A stretch of DNA of 64,000 bases from Branchiostoma floridae (GCF_000003815.2 NC_049981.1:658459-722458); one strand, 5' to 3'; numbered from the stretch's first letter, positions 12,437 to 25,121 are shown. Notes: generated from the sequence alone by a model not told the origin. Numbers and translations: made by a program.

Positions 12437-12473
12437 TGACTAGCTTCAGTTAGGGACGTCTTCTCCGATGGGA

Positions 12474-12530
12474 CATGATGTCTGTGTTTGAGGAGAGCCA
12501 CGTCTCAGGCACGACAAATAACCGTCCACA
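12474..12530 (+). repeat. Dispersed repeat with GTGTTTGAGGAGAGCCAC core
   Basis: The same core, often followed by a GAGCACxTTxAAGAA-like stretch, recurs at about 52594-52650 and 58597-58655 in the same orientation. It is probably the tail of a SINE-like family; no open frame is conserved. Confidence 0.5.
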
Positions 12531-12672
12531 TTATCAAAATGACGAGGTTCTTCTCAGTGTGATTGGATAAAACCTTACAGTCCAGTCTTATACAGCTTGT
12601 ACCTAAAGTACAAAACTGTTATACGAAGCAAACAAAACTGATTCCTAGGTTTATAAGCTTTATATACAAGTA

Positions 12673-12879
12673 CTGTAAATGTATTTAAGTTCGCGGGTAT
12701 TTAATTTCGCGGTAGCGGGAAAAGGACTTTTCGCGGTGGATTTAAGTTCGCGGTATTACCATAGACTGCTATCTAATATCATAATAGAAAAATGTTCGCG
12801 GTGGTTTTAAATTCGCGGTAAAGTGGTCATCGCGAAAACCGCGAACATTAATCCACCGCGAACATTTCTGCATTTACAG
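12673..12879. mobile_element. MITE copy 1, CTGTAAATG...CATTTACAG ends, TA target
   Basis: Perfect 9-bp inverted ends lie between TA dinucleotides (12671-12672, 12880-12881). The body repeats TTCGCGGT/ACCGCGAA words. Other copies are at 24624 and 33082. The TA target suggests a Tc1/mariner-like mover. Confidence 0.75.
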
Positions 12880-12899
12880 TATATCGACCTCCCTTGTAA

Positions 12900-15190
12900 A
12901 CCAGTCAATCATGGCCGAACTGAATCAAACAGTTGCTCTCAACAAAAGATTTTTTTCACCTGTCTGTGCTATGTCTACCTTGTCCCCCCAACGACCTGGA
13001 GGTCAAGGGACTAGGTAGGTAGGTAGATAGGTGCTATCACGATAGCCCAGTATCATTTGTAGGAGTCTATTTTTGCTATCCGACACAGTTGTTACACTGC
13101 CAAGCTTTCTCCAGAGGACGAATCGTCCTGCTACTACCGTGATCTGATGTCTTATGTTTTTGTCCACATGTATAACATGTATATCATGTATAGCTGAAAA
13201 CTGGGGCTATTGGAACATGATAAAAGACAAAAAAAAAAAAAACATCGAGGATTGTATGTCCCAAACAGACCTAGACCTACTAGCGGAGCTTGATGAGGAG
13301 AGGCTACAAAAATCGTACGACGATGAAAAACCCTACAACGGAGTAGGGCGATTTTCTCGTCTGCTATTGTTCAGTATACATTTCCACAAAATATGATATT
13401 CTGCACGAGCAGTTGATTTACTAACACAACAAAAGGTACCAAAACACGCACCGCACTTCAACGGCAATATTGTTATCTTGAGAACCATTTTATGATTACA
13501 ATTGTCACACATTTGTCGTCCACCCAACTTAGCGACAAGAATTGTGAATTATATGCATTTAAATGTTTTCTTTACACATGCGTGACTTTGAAATCATCAG
13601 GCAAATTTTGGCTGGAAATACCATATATTGGGTAACCTGCTTGCCGGTATTACCACTTCAAAACTTCAGATACATTATCGTGCAAGTATCAGAAATGTTT
13701 ACGGAAGCCAATGAGAAATGTTGTAAACGTCAAATCTGACATGTTGCAGCGAACATGAATCGTAATTATGACAAATGAAAAACTTTTGAACACCTGTAGA
13801 ATATGAGTAGCATCATATCTACTAATCATAATCAGCCGTGTAAAAATCTTTCCTATTTTGTTAATGCAATCCTCCGTCAGACTAAAATAGTCCTGTTGCG
13901 CTACTGCTGGGTACTCCACATCCCGATACACCGATATTATGTAGACAGAGCAATTGCTATTGTATCCTAATCGATTTTTGTTGATGTGTTTTTTTTTTGT
14001 TGAGACACTATCCATGCGTTATTGATCTGTAATACCACATCACGTAATCACACACGCAAAAAGAACCCAGTAAATCCTATCAACCATGTGCGACTCGAAA
14101 TACTGGTAACACGACACGTACCAGGTAGTCTGTGCGGTAGGTGTTGCTGGAGAAGACATGTTGAGAATCGTTTTAGGATTAAATTCACATCTTCAAATAT
14201 CTGTCGACCTCTCAACGTAACAATAACACTTACCCTTACTAGTGAATTGTGTTTACTTAAACGATCTAGCGATTTCTAGGGCGCTGTCCTCCTATATAAA
14301 AATACCACTAGAATCATAGCACGGCTCTAATAAGACCTCCTGTCAGATCGGACAACCTGGACTACCGCGCGCTAAAAGCGCTATTGAATAAGACCTCAAT
14401 CAAACTTTAGCAATTTGAAATTGCGTCAATTGAAATTTGGTTGCATTTTCCTCGTGGGGTTGGATGCCCATATTTGAATTTTCCAAGGAAAACTCACCAA
14501 ACGTAGAGCCTACGGTAAGAGTACTCGAATAAATGCCTAGTACTGCCTGCACAAACTTGCATGCTCATTTTAAATGATATGTTTATTGCAAATTCTTGCC
14601 CGAGGGCTAATTGCAGGTACAAACAACATGTAAAATAATAAAAATTTATTTAAATGCCAATGTGCATCTTGTACACTGATCTTATAAAGCATGAGTTAAT
14701 ATTAGTGATGTCCTGTTGTTAAGTTCAGGATTTAATACCGGGGTGACAAAAATATTGTATCCGCTCTGAACCCATCACCCCCATCCTACACCCGGTCCGC
14801 GAATATTTACTATATTAGTCGACTAAATCAGGTCGTCACAGTTACAAGTAACTTACAGATTTTGTAGTGTATTCGACCATAGTTAGACACACAGAACCTC
14901 CCGTCATTCTCACAGGCAGGGCGCACAATTCTGTTGCAGTGATATAGAAAACAGAAGCGGATTCCTAGCCTGATTAAATCTCGCTTATAACAGCCCGCCC
15001 AACATCCGCCGGCCTCCGCGGGGAGGAGCCAGTTACAGCCCGGACAGCAGAGTTTGTGTTACACAAACTAGCGGACTCCGTGTTCTTACAAATATTGCAT
15101 GGGCTCTAAAAAATAAATCTTAGGTACTACAGTCGTCTATATATTGTCGTTACGTCACAAGCATTGAAAAGCTTCTGCAGTGTATCTAAC
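12900..15190. other. Intergenic stretch without a supported gene
   Basis: It contains an (AGGT)n tract at 13010-13035, a short acidic frame (13240-13396, plus, including SQTDLDLLAELDEERLQKS) after a poly-A run, and a LINE-tail word (CCCGAGGGCTAATTG) near 14599 that recurs near 38568. The acidic frame looks protein-like, but no acceptor or second exon can be defended. Confidence 0.4.
14975..15085. repeat. Dispersed repeat, inverted copy at 19185-19310
   Basis: TAGCCTGATTAAATC, CAGCCCGCCCAACAT, GCCAGTTACAGCCC and GAGTTTGTGTTAC occur here in order. They recur in reverse complement at 19185-19310 with scattered differences. Both copies are about 110-125 bp. No inverted termini are seen, so a SINE-like or MITE fragment are both possible. 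Confidence 0.55.
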
Positions 15191-15195
15191 TAATA

Positions 15196-15439
15196 CCCCT
15201 GTCACATTATCCAAGATCTTCGGGCGTATCGATGGAAGGTCGGCCATATTTAAGATCGACAGAGGGTTGCGCGTATTTTTCACCTGAAAACCATCCCTGT
15301 CACATATAAGCCATACTTTGTACCTTGTACAATTGTTGATGATGACAATTGTTGTGCATTAAAGTTATTGTCATAAACGAGGCTCGAGCGATTGCCGCAG
15401 AATCGTCGTCCGATTGATTTTCACCAAATGTGACAGGGG
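15196..15439. mobile_element. MITE, 244 bp, CCCCTGTCACAT...ATGTGACAGGGG, TA target
   Basis: The termini are inverted over 12 or more bases and bordered by TA on both sides. The interior (ATCTTCGGGCGTA, GCGTATTTTTC) is shared with the larger element at 15649, so the two are one family. Confidence 0.7.
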
Positions 15440-15648
15440 TATCAAGCCCCGGTCACAAAGCGCGTACGATTTCTTGCGATAGCATATTCCACATATCGCA
15501 CGATGATCGCAGTAAATCGCAGCTCAGTCGTAAGCGATCGTAAGCCATATGAGAGCATCAGATGATGTTCAATTTTTTTTCCAGCGTCACACGATATTTC
15601 ACTACCTCTTCCTGAATAGTCGCCTGAACGCTTTTGCGCTTCTTTATA

Positions 15649-16546
15649 CCCCCCTCACATTATATACGGTCTTCGGACGTACTTTGCGATCGCAGGAAAG
15701 CCGGCTGATTTTAAGATCTTAAGATGGTCTTGCGTATTTTTCTCCCCAAAACTGTCCCCCTCACATCTAAGCGAGGCTCGTGCGATCGACGGTGAATAAA
15801 TCTATGATAATGAACCTCCCATGACCTCTTGCACGCGGACAAGGTAACACAAAACGTTCCTCAAAAAACGGCGGCAAGAGATCAATAAATGTTGCTTTAT
15901 TTTGTTGTCGGAATCGTTTTAACCAACGAATGGAATGCGCGGGCATAATAGAAATGACACATACTACCACAGGGACCACAATGTTAGAATTACCCTCACA
16001 TTCCCAGAAATTCAAAATTTGTAAATAAACAAAAGTCGGACGAACGTCGCCCGACTGACGGGCGTTCGCCATCCGATTTGCGCTCGATAACTATGTCTGT
16101 GCTCGCCTATCAGCCTACTCTCCAAGCAGGTTACTGTGACCGGACACAGTAAGAAAAAATGACAAAATAGAAAGCCCGATAAAAACGACTAAAAAAAACG
16201 TTAAAAAACAGCCGGAGCCTAACCTCTGCTTGGAGAGTATATCAGCCTTCAATCGTTGGATTTACGCAAGACTATTGACCGATACCCCTGCGAGGTACGC
16301 ACGATTTGCACACACGATCTGCGACTCGGTAACGAGCTCTGCGATCTAAAAGATCTCCTGCGACTTGTCGCTTATGTTAAGAACATGTTTCGCTGCACCG
16401 CGACCATCGTACGACACCTGATAAACGCCGGCGATCCCTAAAAATCGCAAGATTTTCGTGAGAACACCGGACGTCTTACTCGCGAAAATGTCATTTAGAG
16501 CTCGTAGACTAGTCTTCCGATCGATATTCGCCTAATGTGAGGGGGG
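15649..16546. mobile_element. Longer element of the same family, 898 bp, with a nested MITE
   Basis: TATACCCCCCTCACATTA at 15647 and TAATGTGAGGGGGGTATA ending at 16550 are perfect 18-bp inverted repeats. The interior shares words with 15196-15439 and carries an inserted foldback element at 16116-16239. No transposase frame is present. Flanking sequences 15441-15600 and 16553-16710 are diverged direct copies (TATCGCACGATGATCGCAGT is common to both), so this element may lie inside an older tandem repeat. Confidence 0.7.
16116..16239. mobile_element. Nested foldback MITE (TACTCTCC...GGAGAGTA), internally deleted
   Basis: It begins TACTCTCCAAGCAGG and ends CCTCTGCTTGGAGAGTA. The right arm is complete and the left arm is shortened. 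TATCAGCC flanks both ends (16108-16115, 16240-16247), a perfect 8-bp duplication. Its position inside another element dates it as the younger insertion. Confidence 0.8.
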
Positions 16547-16749
16547 TATAAAGGCCTTTTCACAAGAATCGTACGACGTCCTTGCGATTGCATATTCCGC
16601 ATATCGCACGATGATCGCAGTGATTCGCAGCTAAATCGAAATGAAAATCAGCCATCGCAGAGAATCGGATGATGTTCAAAATATTCCAACGTCGTACGAT
16701 TTTTCACTTGTGTCTCTCGTGACTGACATTGAGTAGTCAAAGCTTTTGT

Positions 16750-18264
16750 AGTACAATTAACTGAAGTATGACACACGAAACCCTACTCCAAACAAAACGT
16801 GTGTGATGATTTCAAATGTAGAGGGAGTTCAAACAACGCAAATATTCACGCATTAGCACAATTCACACAGTGTTAGGTATGCTCGTTCGTCTACGAGGGC
16901 GATTGTCCTCTATGTTTTTTGCGAACTTTTTGGGAACGAACGATTATCAACATTTCATGATGTATTGGGAGGTTGTATATGACTACAGGGTAAGGGGTAC
17001 GATATGCTATAACAGCATAACATTTGTTCTTTAGAAAGAACTTCCAGTAGTATTTCTGTTCTGAAAATTGTCTTAAATAGTTGTCCTCCTGCATGAGAAA
17101 GTTCTTGGATGAACTTCGCAGAGCGATGATAACGTGACGTCAGCGACGCGAGGTCGCAGTCCCAAAGCTGGGGCACAGGTGCGTCAGCACAATGGGCATA
17201 CGTGCTGGGGGTTGGTTTCATTTCCTCCTTGGCTTGTCGTTTGCCTCAAAGGATGGTACGTTACGAGTGTTCAAATCGTCACAATGCTCCTTTATTGTTT
17301 AAGCATACATGGGCAAGTCAGGGTTATTAGACTTGGGGCAATGCCAGCTGCTAGTAGCCTAACTGGTAGCATTAGGAAGAGTTCTCAGTAAGAAAGTTGC
17401 GAGTGTTCAAAATATTAAGTTGTCCCTATTGCTTAAACATGTACAGGTTAGGGGTATGGTTAGGGCATTGCCTAAACTGTACAAATAGCCTAATATTATT
17501 GTCATTAAACAGAGCTCTCAGTCCGTATTTCTGAGCTGAGTGTACGCGTGATATTTAAATATAAAAACAATCCTAAAATGAGTGTCAAAATTGTAATATT
17601 TCATGCTGACGAATAATATCAAGTTGGTAATGTCCTGCGCATAAAAGCTTATGTACGTACTGAACGTAAAGGGGAGTATCTTCTTTTCCCCCTTCAATGT
17701 CCTTGTGACTAATCGAGTTGGACTTATCAATAAGAACTTCATTACGCACGATTTGAGGAAATTCTTCCAATACGGTAAGTGTGGATACTGTAGTATCAGT
17801 CCATCAATTACCGGACGGATAAGATATAGGATTTTGTTACACTCGTATATTGTCAATTTAAAAAAAAATCGACTGACAATGTTGTATACTATAAAACTAC
17901 ACAAATACTGATGAAAGTTGCCTTGGACTTAAGTGCAATCTAAACATTAGCCGACAACGCTTAGCTATATTGTTTGATACGCAACATTTTTTTGGTTTCA
18001 TTTAATTATAAAGAGCCAAAAACAGCATTACCGGTAGAGCCGTATGCTATGCAGCTGAAGTACACCGCTATGTCTCAATACGTCAATATCTTTTGATATC
18101 CAACTTTTGCCTAATACCTGAAAATGTACAACGGAAAATGTACAACGGTATCACAAGTTCTTAATTTCATTTGTCTAAAGTTTAATGAAGCCACAATGCC
18201 GCACTGGAATCAATGAACGTGATACGCCGTCAAGTTGTCAGAGTGTGTCGGTTTTACAGTGCCG
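16750..18264. other. Intergenic stretch without a supported gene
   Basis: A local diverged duplication (about 17260-17390 and 17400-17521, sharing GAGTGTTCAAA and GAG/AGCTCTCAGT) is the only structure noted. A minus frame at 17518-17904 (128 codons) is AT-rich, low in complexity and without domain signal. Confidence 0.45.
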
Positions 18265-18671
18265 TGCTTTTATAATCTTTATCTTTATTGCAAATACAAA
18301 GTAAAGTAGTAGTGGTATACATAAACATAGTTAACAGAGAAGGGAAATGATATTCATAGATAAATCAAAAAGGAATAACGTCTAAACTAAATCTATTTCT
18401 ACTTAATCTATTTGATGGGTTTGACTTCTTTGCCGTGAGCAGTAGGAGATGAATTGTCCAACATTTTCATATATAAAGGGGTCGGACGACTTAAGCAAGA
18501 AGATTGATTTTTGTTGGTCGGTAAGGTGATAAAAGCTTGGGAAAGTTTTGCAGATTTTAAGGAAAAGTTTGTTTCTTTCGGAACTGTACTGTGAACATTG
18601 ACAAATGAAATGTAGTTCATCTTCCACTGCTTACCGGTACCCTGAACAGTATTTACACGTTCTCTCGTCAA
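18265..18671 (-). mobile_element. LINE 3' end with zinc-knuckle-like C-terminal ORF2
   Basis: The minus strand reads MEDELHFICQCSQYSSERNK, then a 'K.IFLL' segment and 'GQFISYCSRQRSQT' before the stop. This is the 'EDEfHF...C..Y...R..lf' C-terminal motif of CR1-like reverse-transcriptase ORFs. The downstream tail contains TTTGCAATAAAG. It is 5' truncated. Confidence 0.75.
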
Positions 18672-18679
18672 CGGTCAGT

Positions 18680-20640
18680 TTTTTTGTACCTGCCCCTCTC
18701 TATTTCTAGTGAATGAGCACTTACCCTCATTTTACATAAAGCGGATCTTAGCTCAAAATCTGAGTGGTATAGGTAACTCTCCATACTGTACTCAGATTCA
18801 AGTTTCTTATACTATCTTTACTTACCAGTATTAACAGATAATTGGTGAAGGGATTTTGAATATACATGTCTGTTAGCCTTTTTCTTAGCGATACACAAAT
18901 GCTTGCTACCAACATTTACATTGTTACTGTGCCAGATGAATGAATTACTATCTAGAATTTCTTTTACCTGGTATAATCAGTTTTTAAACAAATAGAAACC
19001 ACCCATGTCCAGCTGAAATTTGCGGGGTGTCTTCATGGGCTCGAATGCATCTAAGATACATCGAATCGTTTAAAAAAATAGGAATCCGCAAGTGTGATTG
19101 AATATTGTTGTTCAGTTGAAAGGACAACAAATGGTTAAAAATACAAAAAGGATCATCTAACCATTCTCAACATTTTCGTCTTCAATAGTCTGTGTAATCA
19201 CAAACTCCGCTGTTCGGGCTGTAACTGGCGCCTCCCAGTTGGAGGCAGGCAATGTTGGGCTGGCTGTATAGAAGCGTGCGTGATTAAATCAGGCTAGAGT
19301 TTCAAAACTTGGTAAAGGCAAAGTAAGGTTAACAATGTTTATTTTATACCACCACACAGATGGTTATGAGTGTTTTATTTTAGGTGATTGATGCATAAGC
19401 ACCCTGCAACATTTATCAGATTCGCAACAATCTTGTTTGATTTGAATATCGTATACGAAGTAAAAGCCAAATAAAAACAAAGAAGTGTTATGACGATAAA
19501 ATGTTGACAATCGTTTCAGGACTGTTGTTTTCTTTGAACACGTCTATCATCCTCAAGGCTAAATGATAAGACCTAACGTGGTTTGTGAGTGTTTTTTGTT
19601 TAGACATTTGATATGTTCTGTTGATTGTTTGAACGCTTGAAATCATCACGCAAGTTTGGTTGCAGCTGTACCACTTGGCAGCCTTATCCTCAGTACCGGG
19701 GATCTGTACGTACATAAATATTTTGCTGGATAAAACATATTCCGTTTTGTCGGGTAGGATTAGAAGCCCACAATGTATGTCTAGGAAGAAAAATCTGGTG
19801 TTTTGAAACATTTTTTCCGTTTGTACAGGGCACATCACAAGTATACAATGTTATTCCGTCATTCAATTCAGGCCATGCTGTGAATTGATACGAAACCAGA
19901 GAAACACTGTAGCAAACTGAAATCTTCATACCGTCAAAAGCAATGCACAGAGACCTTTATGATGTGATGTAAAAGGTGGTTACCTGTTCTTTTTAAAACT
20001 TAAGCCAACATTTGAAGCTCAAACGCAACTGAACGATAAGTTTTCTACCCGTGGCTATGGTACACTATACTATAGCAAATCCACATTTCCGCCATAAACA
20101 TGTTGACCATCGTTTATAGATTGTTCTGACATTTGACAACGCTTGTCGTCCTCTAAGTCAATGAATATCGTTAACCTGTATGTTTTATGACAAGTTCAAT
20201 AGCCTTTGAAACCATTACGCAAACCTGGGTCGGCAATGCAACGCGCTGTATATATCCTTGCTGTTTCTTCACCCCGACGTCAACAAATACAGGTACATGT
20301 AGCTACAAGTTGTAAGTATTTACCTGGTATCTTGACAGATAATGTTGCGATAGTGTTGCCGAGTCGGAGTGCCGACGCCAGTTGATATTTGGACGGTACT
20401 GCATCCCGTTTCTGGGTGTCAAGACAGCCACAGGCGTCTACTGTATCCATTGCTCTTGATCAATAAATTTTAACAATCATGTACATATAGAAGAACGTTT
20501 ATTGGCAATTTCATACCCGATGACATAGATTTCAAAAATGTTTTCAGTCATACTAACCATAACGTCTTCCTAATGACCGAAGGCAAAGTTAGCCCATATA
20601 CATTGAGACCACCCTCTGTCCCTACTATAAATTCGACCTC
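18680..20640. other. Intergenic stretch without a supported gene
   Basis: Apart from the dispersed repeat copy at 19185-19310, I see only AT-rich unique sequence. The minus frame at 19488-19838 (116 codons) has no recognisable motif. Confidence 0.45.
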
Positions 20641-20755
20641 TTATCTTTAAACAGTCATAACTCTAGAACGAAATACGATATTTCAAAACGGTTTTTAGTT
20701 TTGTGATGCGGATGTTAGCGCCTTTCTAACAACACCAACGTTGGCCCAATATGCA

Positions 20756-21106
20756 ATCTAGACACAGTTTTTACCGATATCTGTGGAGGTGTCGGGAGGG
20801 ATCTGGAACGTAGGAGGTGGGACACCCGTGGCACTTGCAGTCATAAACACGTCGCGCGATTTTCAAAATTGCTTCATATGCTGGTTATATGCTAATGAAC
20901 CCTCACGAAGTCGGGCGCATCTACACGCGCGCGGAAATTGTCGGGGACCCTTGCTAAGCTATCGGGGGGAATCCTGCTAAGCTATCGGGCGAACGCTCCG
21001 GACCTTTCGGGAGAAATTTTCCCGATATCTTTATGGCGATATTGCCATCTAGACGCTCGGCGAGAGGTTGTCGGTTCACCGATATCGGGAAAAACTGTGT
21101 CTAGAT
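20756..21106. mobile_element. Inverted-repeat element, 351 bp
   Basis: ATCTAGACACAGTTTTTACC (continuing GATATC) and its complement ending CTGTGTCTAGAT match at 25 of 26 positions. The interior repeats GCTAAGCTATCGGG. No frame or readable target duplication is present. Confidence 0.65.
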
Positions 21107-21112
21107 CGTGCC

Positions 21113-21822
21113 TAAGACCCCGTTCACACTCAAAACAATGAAGCGGCTTCAACGTGGAAGCCGCTTGAACGTGCAATCCGCTCCAAAAAAATTACGTTCA
21201 CACTCATCACAGACAATCAGATTAATCGCACACAATCCAAGCTGATTGTGATTCCGTACCTGGACTTCAGGTACTTTTTGTACAACATTGTTTGTACTAC
21301 GTTTTCTCAAACCCACTCTTAATAGTCTTATATCATGATCCAGAGAGAGATCTGTTCAAAGATATGCTTGTTTTTTTTTGGTGATTTTTTTAGCTTGCTG
21401 TGGTTCCTCTCTCTTCGCGTGATAAAAAAAGCTTTGTTTGCTTCCCATTCCACTTGCCTTGACCCTACAGCGTTTTTTTCTTTCTATCCAGACATTATCA
21501 TTGGGCACAAAAATTAGTAACGTGAGCAAACCTGTCAATGTGGCGTGTGTTCCTGCTCCCGCCGATACATGGATATATAACCTCCAACAGGGGGCAAATC
21601 GGAAATTTACATAGAATCTAGCCACATTGCGTTCACACTCGCGATTTCAGCCAAGCGGCTTGTTCACAGGTGTCTCAAGCTACCTCCCAGGGATGGATTG
21701 CAAACGAGCCGGATCGGTGAAAATCCAAGCCGCTTGGAGCGTTCAGACTCAAGAAAACGATCCGGATCAAGCGGCTTCCATGTTGAAGCCGCTTCATTTT
21801 TTTGAGTGTGAACGGGGTCTTA
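21113..21822. mobile_element. Inverted-repeat element, 710 bp, TAAGACCCCG...CGGGGTCTTA
   Basis: The termini are inverted over about 55 bases. They include GTTCACACTCAAAA and AAGCGGCTTC pairs, the latter doubled within each arm. The GTTCACACTC word also occurs internally (21193, 21632). No transposase is encoded. A half-copy of the neighbouring CTGTGTCTAGA end follows at 21824. Confidence 0.7.
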
Positions 21823-22699
21823 GACTGTGTCTAGAGCTGCCCTAACCCCAATTCTGAACTTCAAATTAAACAGTCATAACTCTTAAACAAAAGGCGATAT
21901 TTCAAAACAGTTTTTAGTTTTGCAACATTCTAAGACGTAGGATGTTCGCCTAACCGTTACCCGTGGGTACCGTACACAGCACTGTAGTTTTTTTCTGAAG
22001 TCCCACTTTGTCAAGGGCAATATACAACTAACCAAACCCTACAAACGTTTAGCTAATTTCACACAATCTAAACTCAATCGAATTCTCACTGCAGTCTCAC
22101 TGTTGAAGTTACCGGTAGTCAGGTCGCCCATGCAACAGGTGGTCCAAATGGTATTGTTCACACGGAAAGATCCTTGACGGCCAAAAGCATGGGCTTTGAC
22201 TCCTAAAGTCGGTGGGCTTTTTGAAAAATGAGAAACATTCAAGATATCGCACTTCGCAAATCATTGCACATCAGGACGGAACCGCCGTTTGGTACCATGA
22301 CAGTCACTGGAACGTAGCGCTACCCAATGTCGTCCTATTATCTAGGAGTTAGACATAATGCCTCAAATACAGCAGTTAGAGGTGAATTAGGGAGACAACC
22401 TCTTTATATACAGAGACAAATTAGAATTATTAAATTTTGGGTAGAAGTGTTAGAGATGAATGAGAACAGATAAAAAAGGAAATGCTACAAATTACTGTAT
22501 TAGCTTGACCAGGTAGGTGGACAGGAAGTCCTGGTTAAGCCAGGTAAAGCAGATGCTGTTTTCTCATGGTCTGCAAGAAGCATGGTATGGCCAAGGGCCG
22601 GGTAAGTAATAAGGAAGTATTTTTTGAGGTCTTTTAAAAAAAGGTCTAAACTACAGGCAACTCAAATATGGAACTATGAAATGGAAAACCCTAATAGGC

Positions 22700-23545
22700 T
22701 AGAAACATATTGCTAAATCAAAGACAGATTTGTGACAGAAAAATATCTGAGTGTTATCAATGCTGAGATGCGCATCACATGGGCTAAGTATAGAAACAGG
22801 TAGACATATGTTACACGCCTTTCAACAGTTCTCAGTCACACTCACACGGCAGACGGACGACGCAAGCACGACTCGAAGCCAGCAGAGATTAGGGACCGAT
22901 CTTGTATTCTTTCACTCCATGACGTCCGTGTCTCGTGCGCCCACATACTTATGTTAACAGACAAGATAGATTACGTCCACTGTGTGATGAAGCAAGGCAT
23001 CATTGAAAACGAATATCATTTTGTAATGGAATGCCCATTTTTACACAGCTTAAGAATATGATACATACCAAAATACTACGCCACACGACCAGACCCACAG
23101 CTGGGAAAGTTCATTTACAATGCCTTCACTTTAAGATACAACCATATCAATGACCAACAACTCTGTCTGTCGTCGTTGTCTACTTAACCTTTGTGCTGCA
23201 TATGTTATTGATGATTTATTTTGTGTCGATGTGCAATTACTTTCATCTGACGTAACTAAATGGGGGACAAATCCTTGTATGGTTTTTGTTTCTTCTGATT
23301 TATTTATTCATTTGAAATAATTTTCACTTCTGTTCGTGAAGTTGTACATTAATAGAACTATGATTTTGGTTCTGCCCTTATATTGATCGTATTTCATTTC
23401 ATTTTAACTTATGTACAATTGGTCGCTTTGTTTATTGATTTCATTTGTAACTTGTGTCTAATTATTTATAATTTTTGTTGAGTGTATGTCTATGTCTATG
23501 TTACATTGCTATGGCCCATTGGTGGCAGAGAGCGAATAAAGATTG
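22700..23545 (+). mobile_element. LINE 3' fragment, multiply disrupted
   Basis: Pieces in different frames give GLSIETGRHMLHAF and ENEYHFVMECPFLHSLR, which are the 'L.IETGRy' and 'EdEfHFl.eC' blocks of CR1-like ORF2 proteins, followed by PQLGKFIYNAF. Stops and shifts separate them. The tail ends with GAATAAAGATTGCC at about 23534. Confidence 0.7.
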
Positions 23546-23794
23546 CCTATTTGAAAAACGCCATTTTCCTTTTAAGTAGATAGATCACTACCAAAGAACA
23601 ATGGTGATCTGTAACTTTCCTCCGCCCGTTTTAACGCAGTGTGAGCGTGATCTACCGGAATCCCGAGGTGTGTGATGACGTATGTCCGGGTGACCTATAT
23701 GCATTGTCTGAAACATTTTATTTTGTCACAGAATTGTCTCATTTTTTTTTTCATTTCTTCGTTCGTAGTGAATTTTGTTTCTTTTCAGCCGACG

Positions 23795-23845
23795 CACACA
23801 CACACACACAAAGATCCAGTCACGCATGCGCGCGCGCGCGCGCGC
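23795..23845. repeat. (CA)n followed by (CG)n alternating purine-pyrimidine tract
   Basis: (CA)8 at 23795-23811 is followed by an 11-base spacer and a run of alternating C and G (23823-23845). Such a tract can adopt Z-DNA; no function is implied. Confidence 0.8.
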
Positions 23846-24104
23846 AAACAAATAAACGCCAGCTACTCAACTATCAAAGGTACAAAACGCTATAATATCC
23901 TTTTTTTTTGCTCTCTTTTATGCCGGTAGGAGGTTTAAATCCACTCCAAATCTTGTATTTTTGTTTACTAAAAATATTTACAAAGTTTAATGGTCTTCTC
24001 TAATTTTCCTTTTACATTGTACAAGCTTTCACAACTTGAGCTCGACGACACTTCGTCTCTTTTCATGTGTTAGTGCCCAACCTCTGGCAATTGAAAAAAA
24101 GAAG

Positions 24105-24220
24105 GTCATATATGAGTTCAGTTCAGTTCATCCTCAGAGAGGTGACACCATCGTCTCCATATGTTCCTGTCCAGCATGATCGTCATGGCCGTTCGTTGGC
24201 CTGCAAACCTGTTTCCCCGA
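24105..24220 (-). mobile_element. LINE C-terminal remnant
   Basis: The minus strand reads MTIMLDRNIWRRWCHLSED and a stop, followed by a (TGAAC)n tail. The 'DR..WR.....' ending is the same class as the LINE ends at 6451 and 59576, but the tail differs. It is short, so the assignment is tentative. Confidence 0.45.
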
Positions 24221-24623
24221 GCAGCAGCTTCCTGTTTGGTCATATATGATAAACCTTGCTTATAGGAAGAGCAATGCCTTACACCTAGTTTCCAATACCA
24301 ATGGGATTTGTACTTTACTTTTACATTAGTATAAAAGTAATTAGGGTAGTAGGGTCTGCTTGGAGACTACGTGTATCTTTTTATGAACACCTCTCATGGT
24401 ATATTTTCTATGTGTTCATCTGCTTGGGGATAAGGACCAGCTTGGCTTGGCTGTAAGCTTGGCTTTTGTATCCAGCCGTTTTAACTATAATAGCTCTCGA
24501 GTCTCGCCTTATCCGGAGAGGAAAGAAAAGACTCGGGAGCTATGATACGTCAGGACACGACAGGATGACTTTGATTGACAGGCTACGACTTTCCTGTAGG
24601 GGACCATGGGTGATGGGTCCATA

Positions 24624-24826
24624 CTGTACATGCATTTAAGTTCGGGGGGATTTAATTTCTCGGTAGCGAGGCAATGGAATGTTCGCGGTGGTTTTGACTT
24701 CGCGGTAGAGCCACACACTGTGGTCACATACGGTAAAGTATAATGTGCGTAGTTTTGAGTTCGCGTTGAAGCGGCCAAGAGAAAACAGGGAACATAAAAC
24801 CACCGCGCGGATTTCTGCATTTACAG
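24624..24826. mobile_element. MITE copy 2, CTGTACATG...CATTTACAG ends, TA target
   Basis: Diverged second copy of the family at 12673, flanked by TA (24622-24623, 24827-24828). The body carries TTCGCGGT words. Confidence 0.7.
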
Positions 24827-25121
24827 TATCCCGTCTGATTCCAATTAATACCACTGGCACCCGAACACCGTCTGATAAGACGGTATCTCTGGGGATACGT
24901 CGCCAAGGAAACTGAAGTATCCAACCAATAGCTTTGTAAAGAATTCGGACATGCGCTTTGCCAGCAATATTGCAAAAACCGCCAAAATTCAGACCCTCTC
25001 TGTGTCTTGTTTGTGGTAGATCGGAAGTATGTTTCTCCTGTACATTTTGGTGTCGTTGTGTCTCCGACACCCACCGCCGACTGCAAGGAATGTCACTGGC
25101 TGGCCTGGCATACCATCAGCA

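Noticed and set aside
13154-13396. Coding exon with acidic LLAELDEERL segment
   Set aside because: Protein-like composition, but no defensible acceptor, no partner exon and no family; left as unproven.
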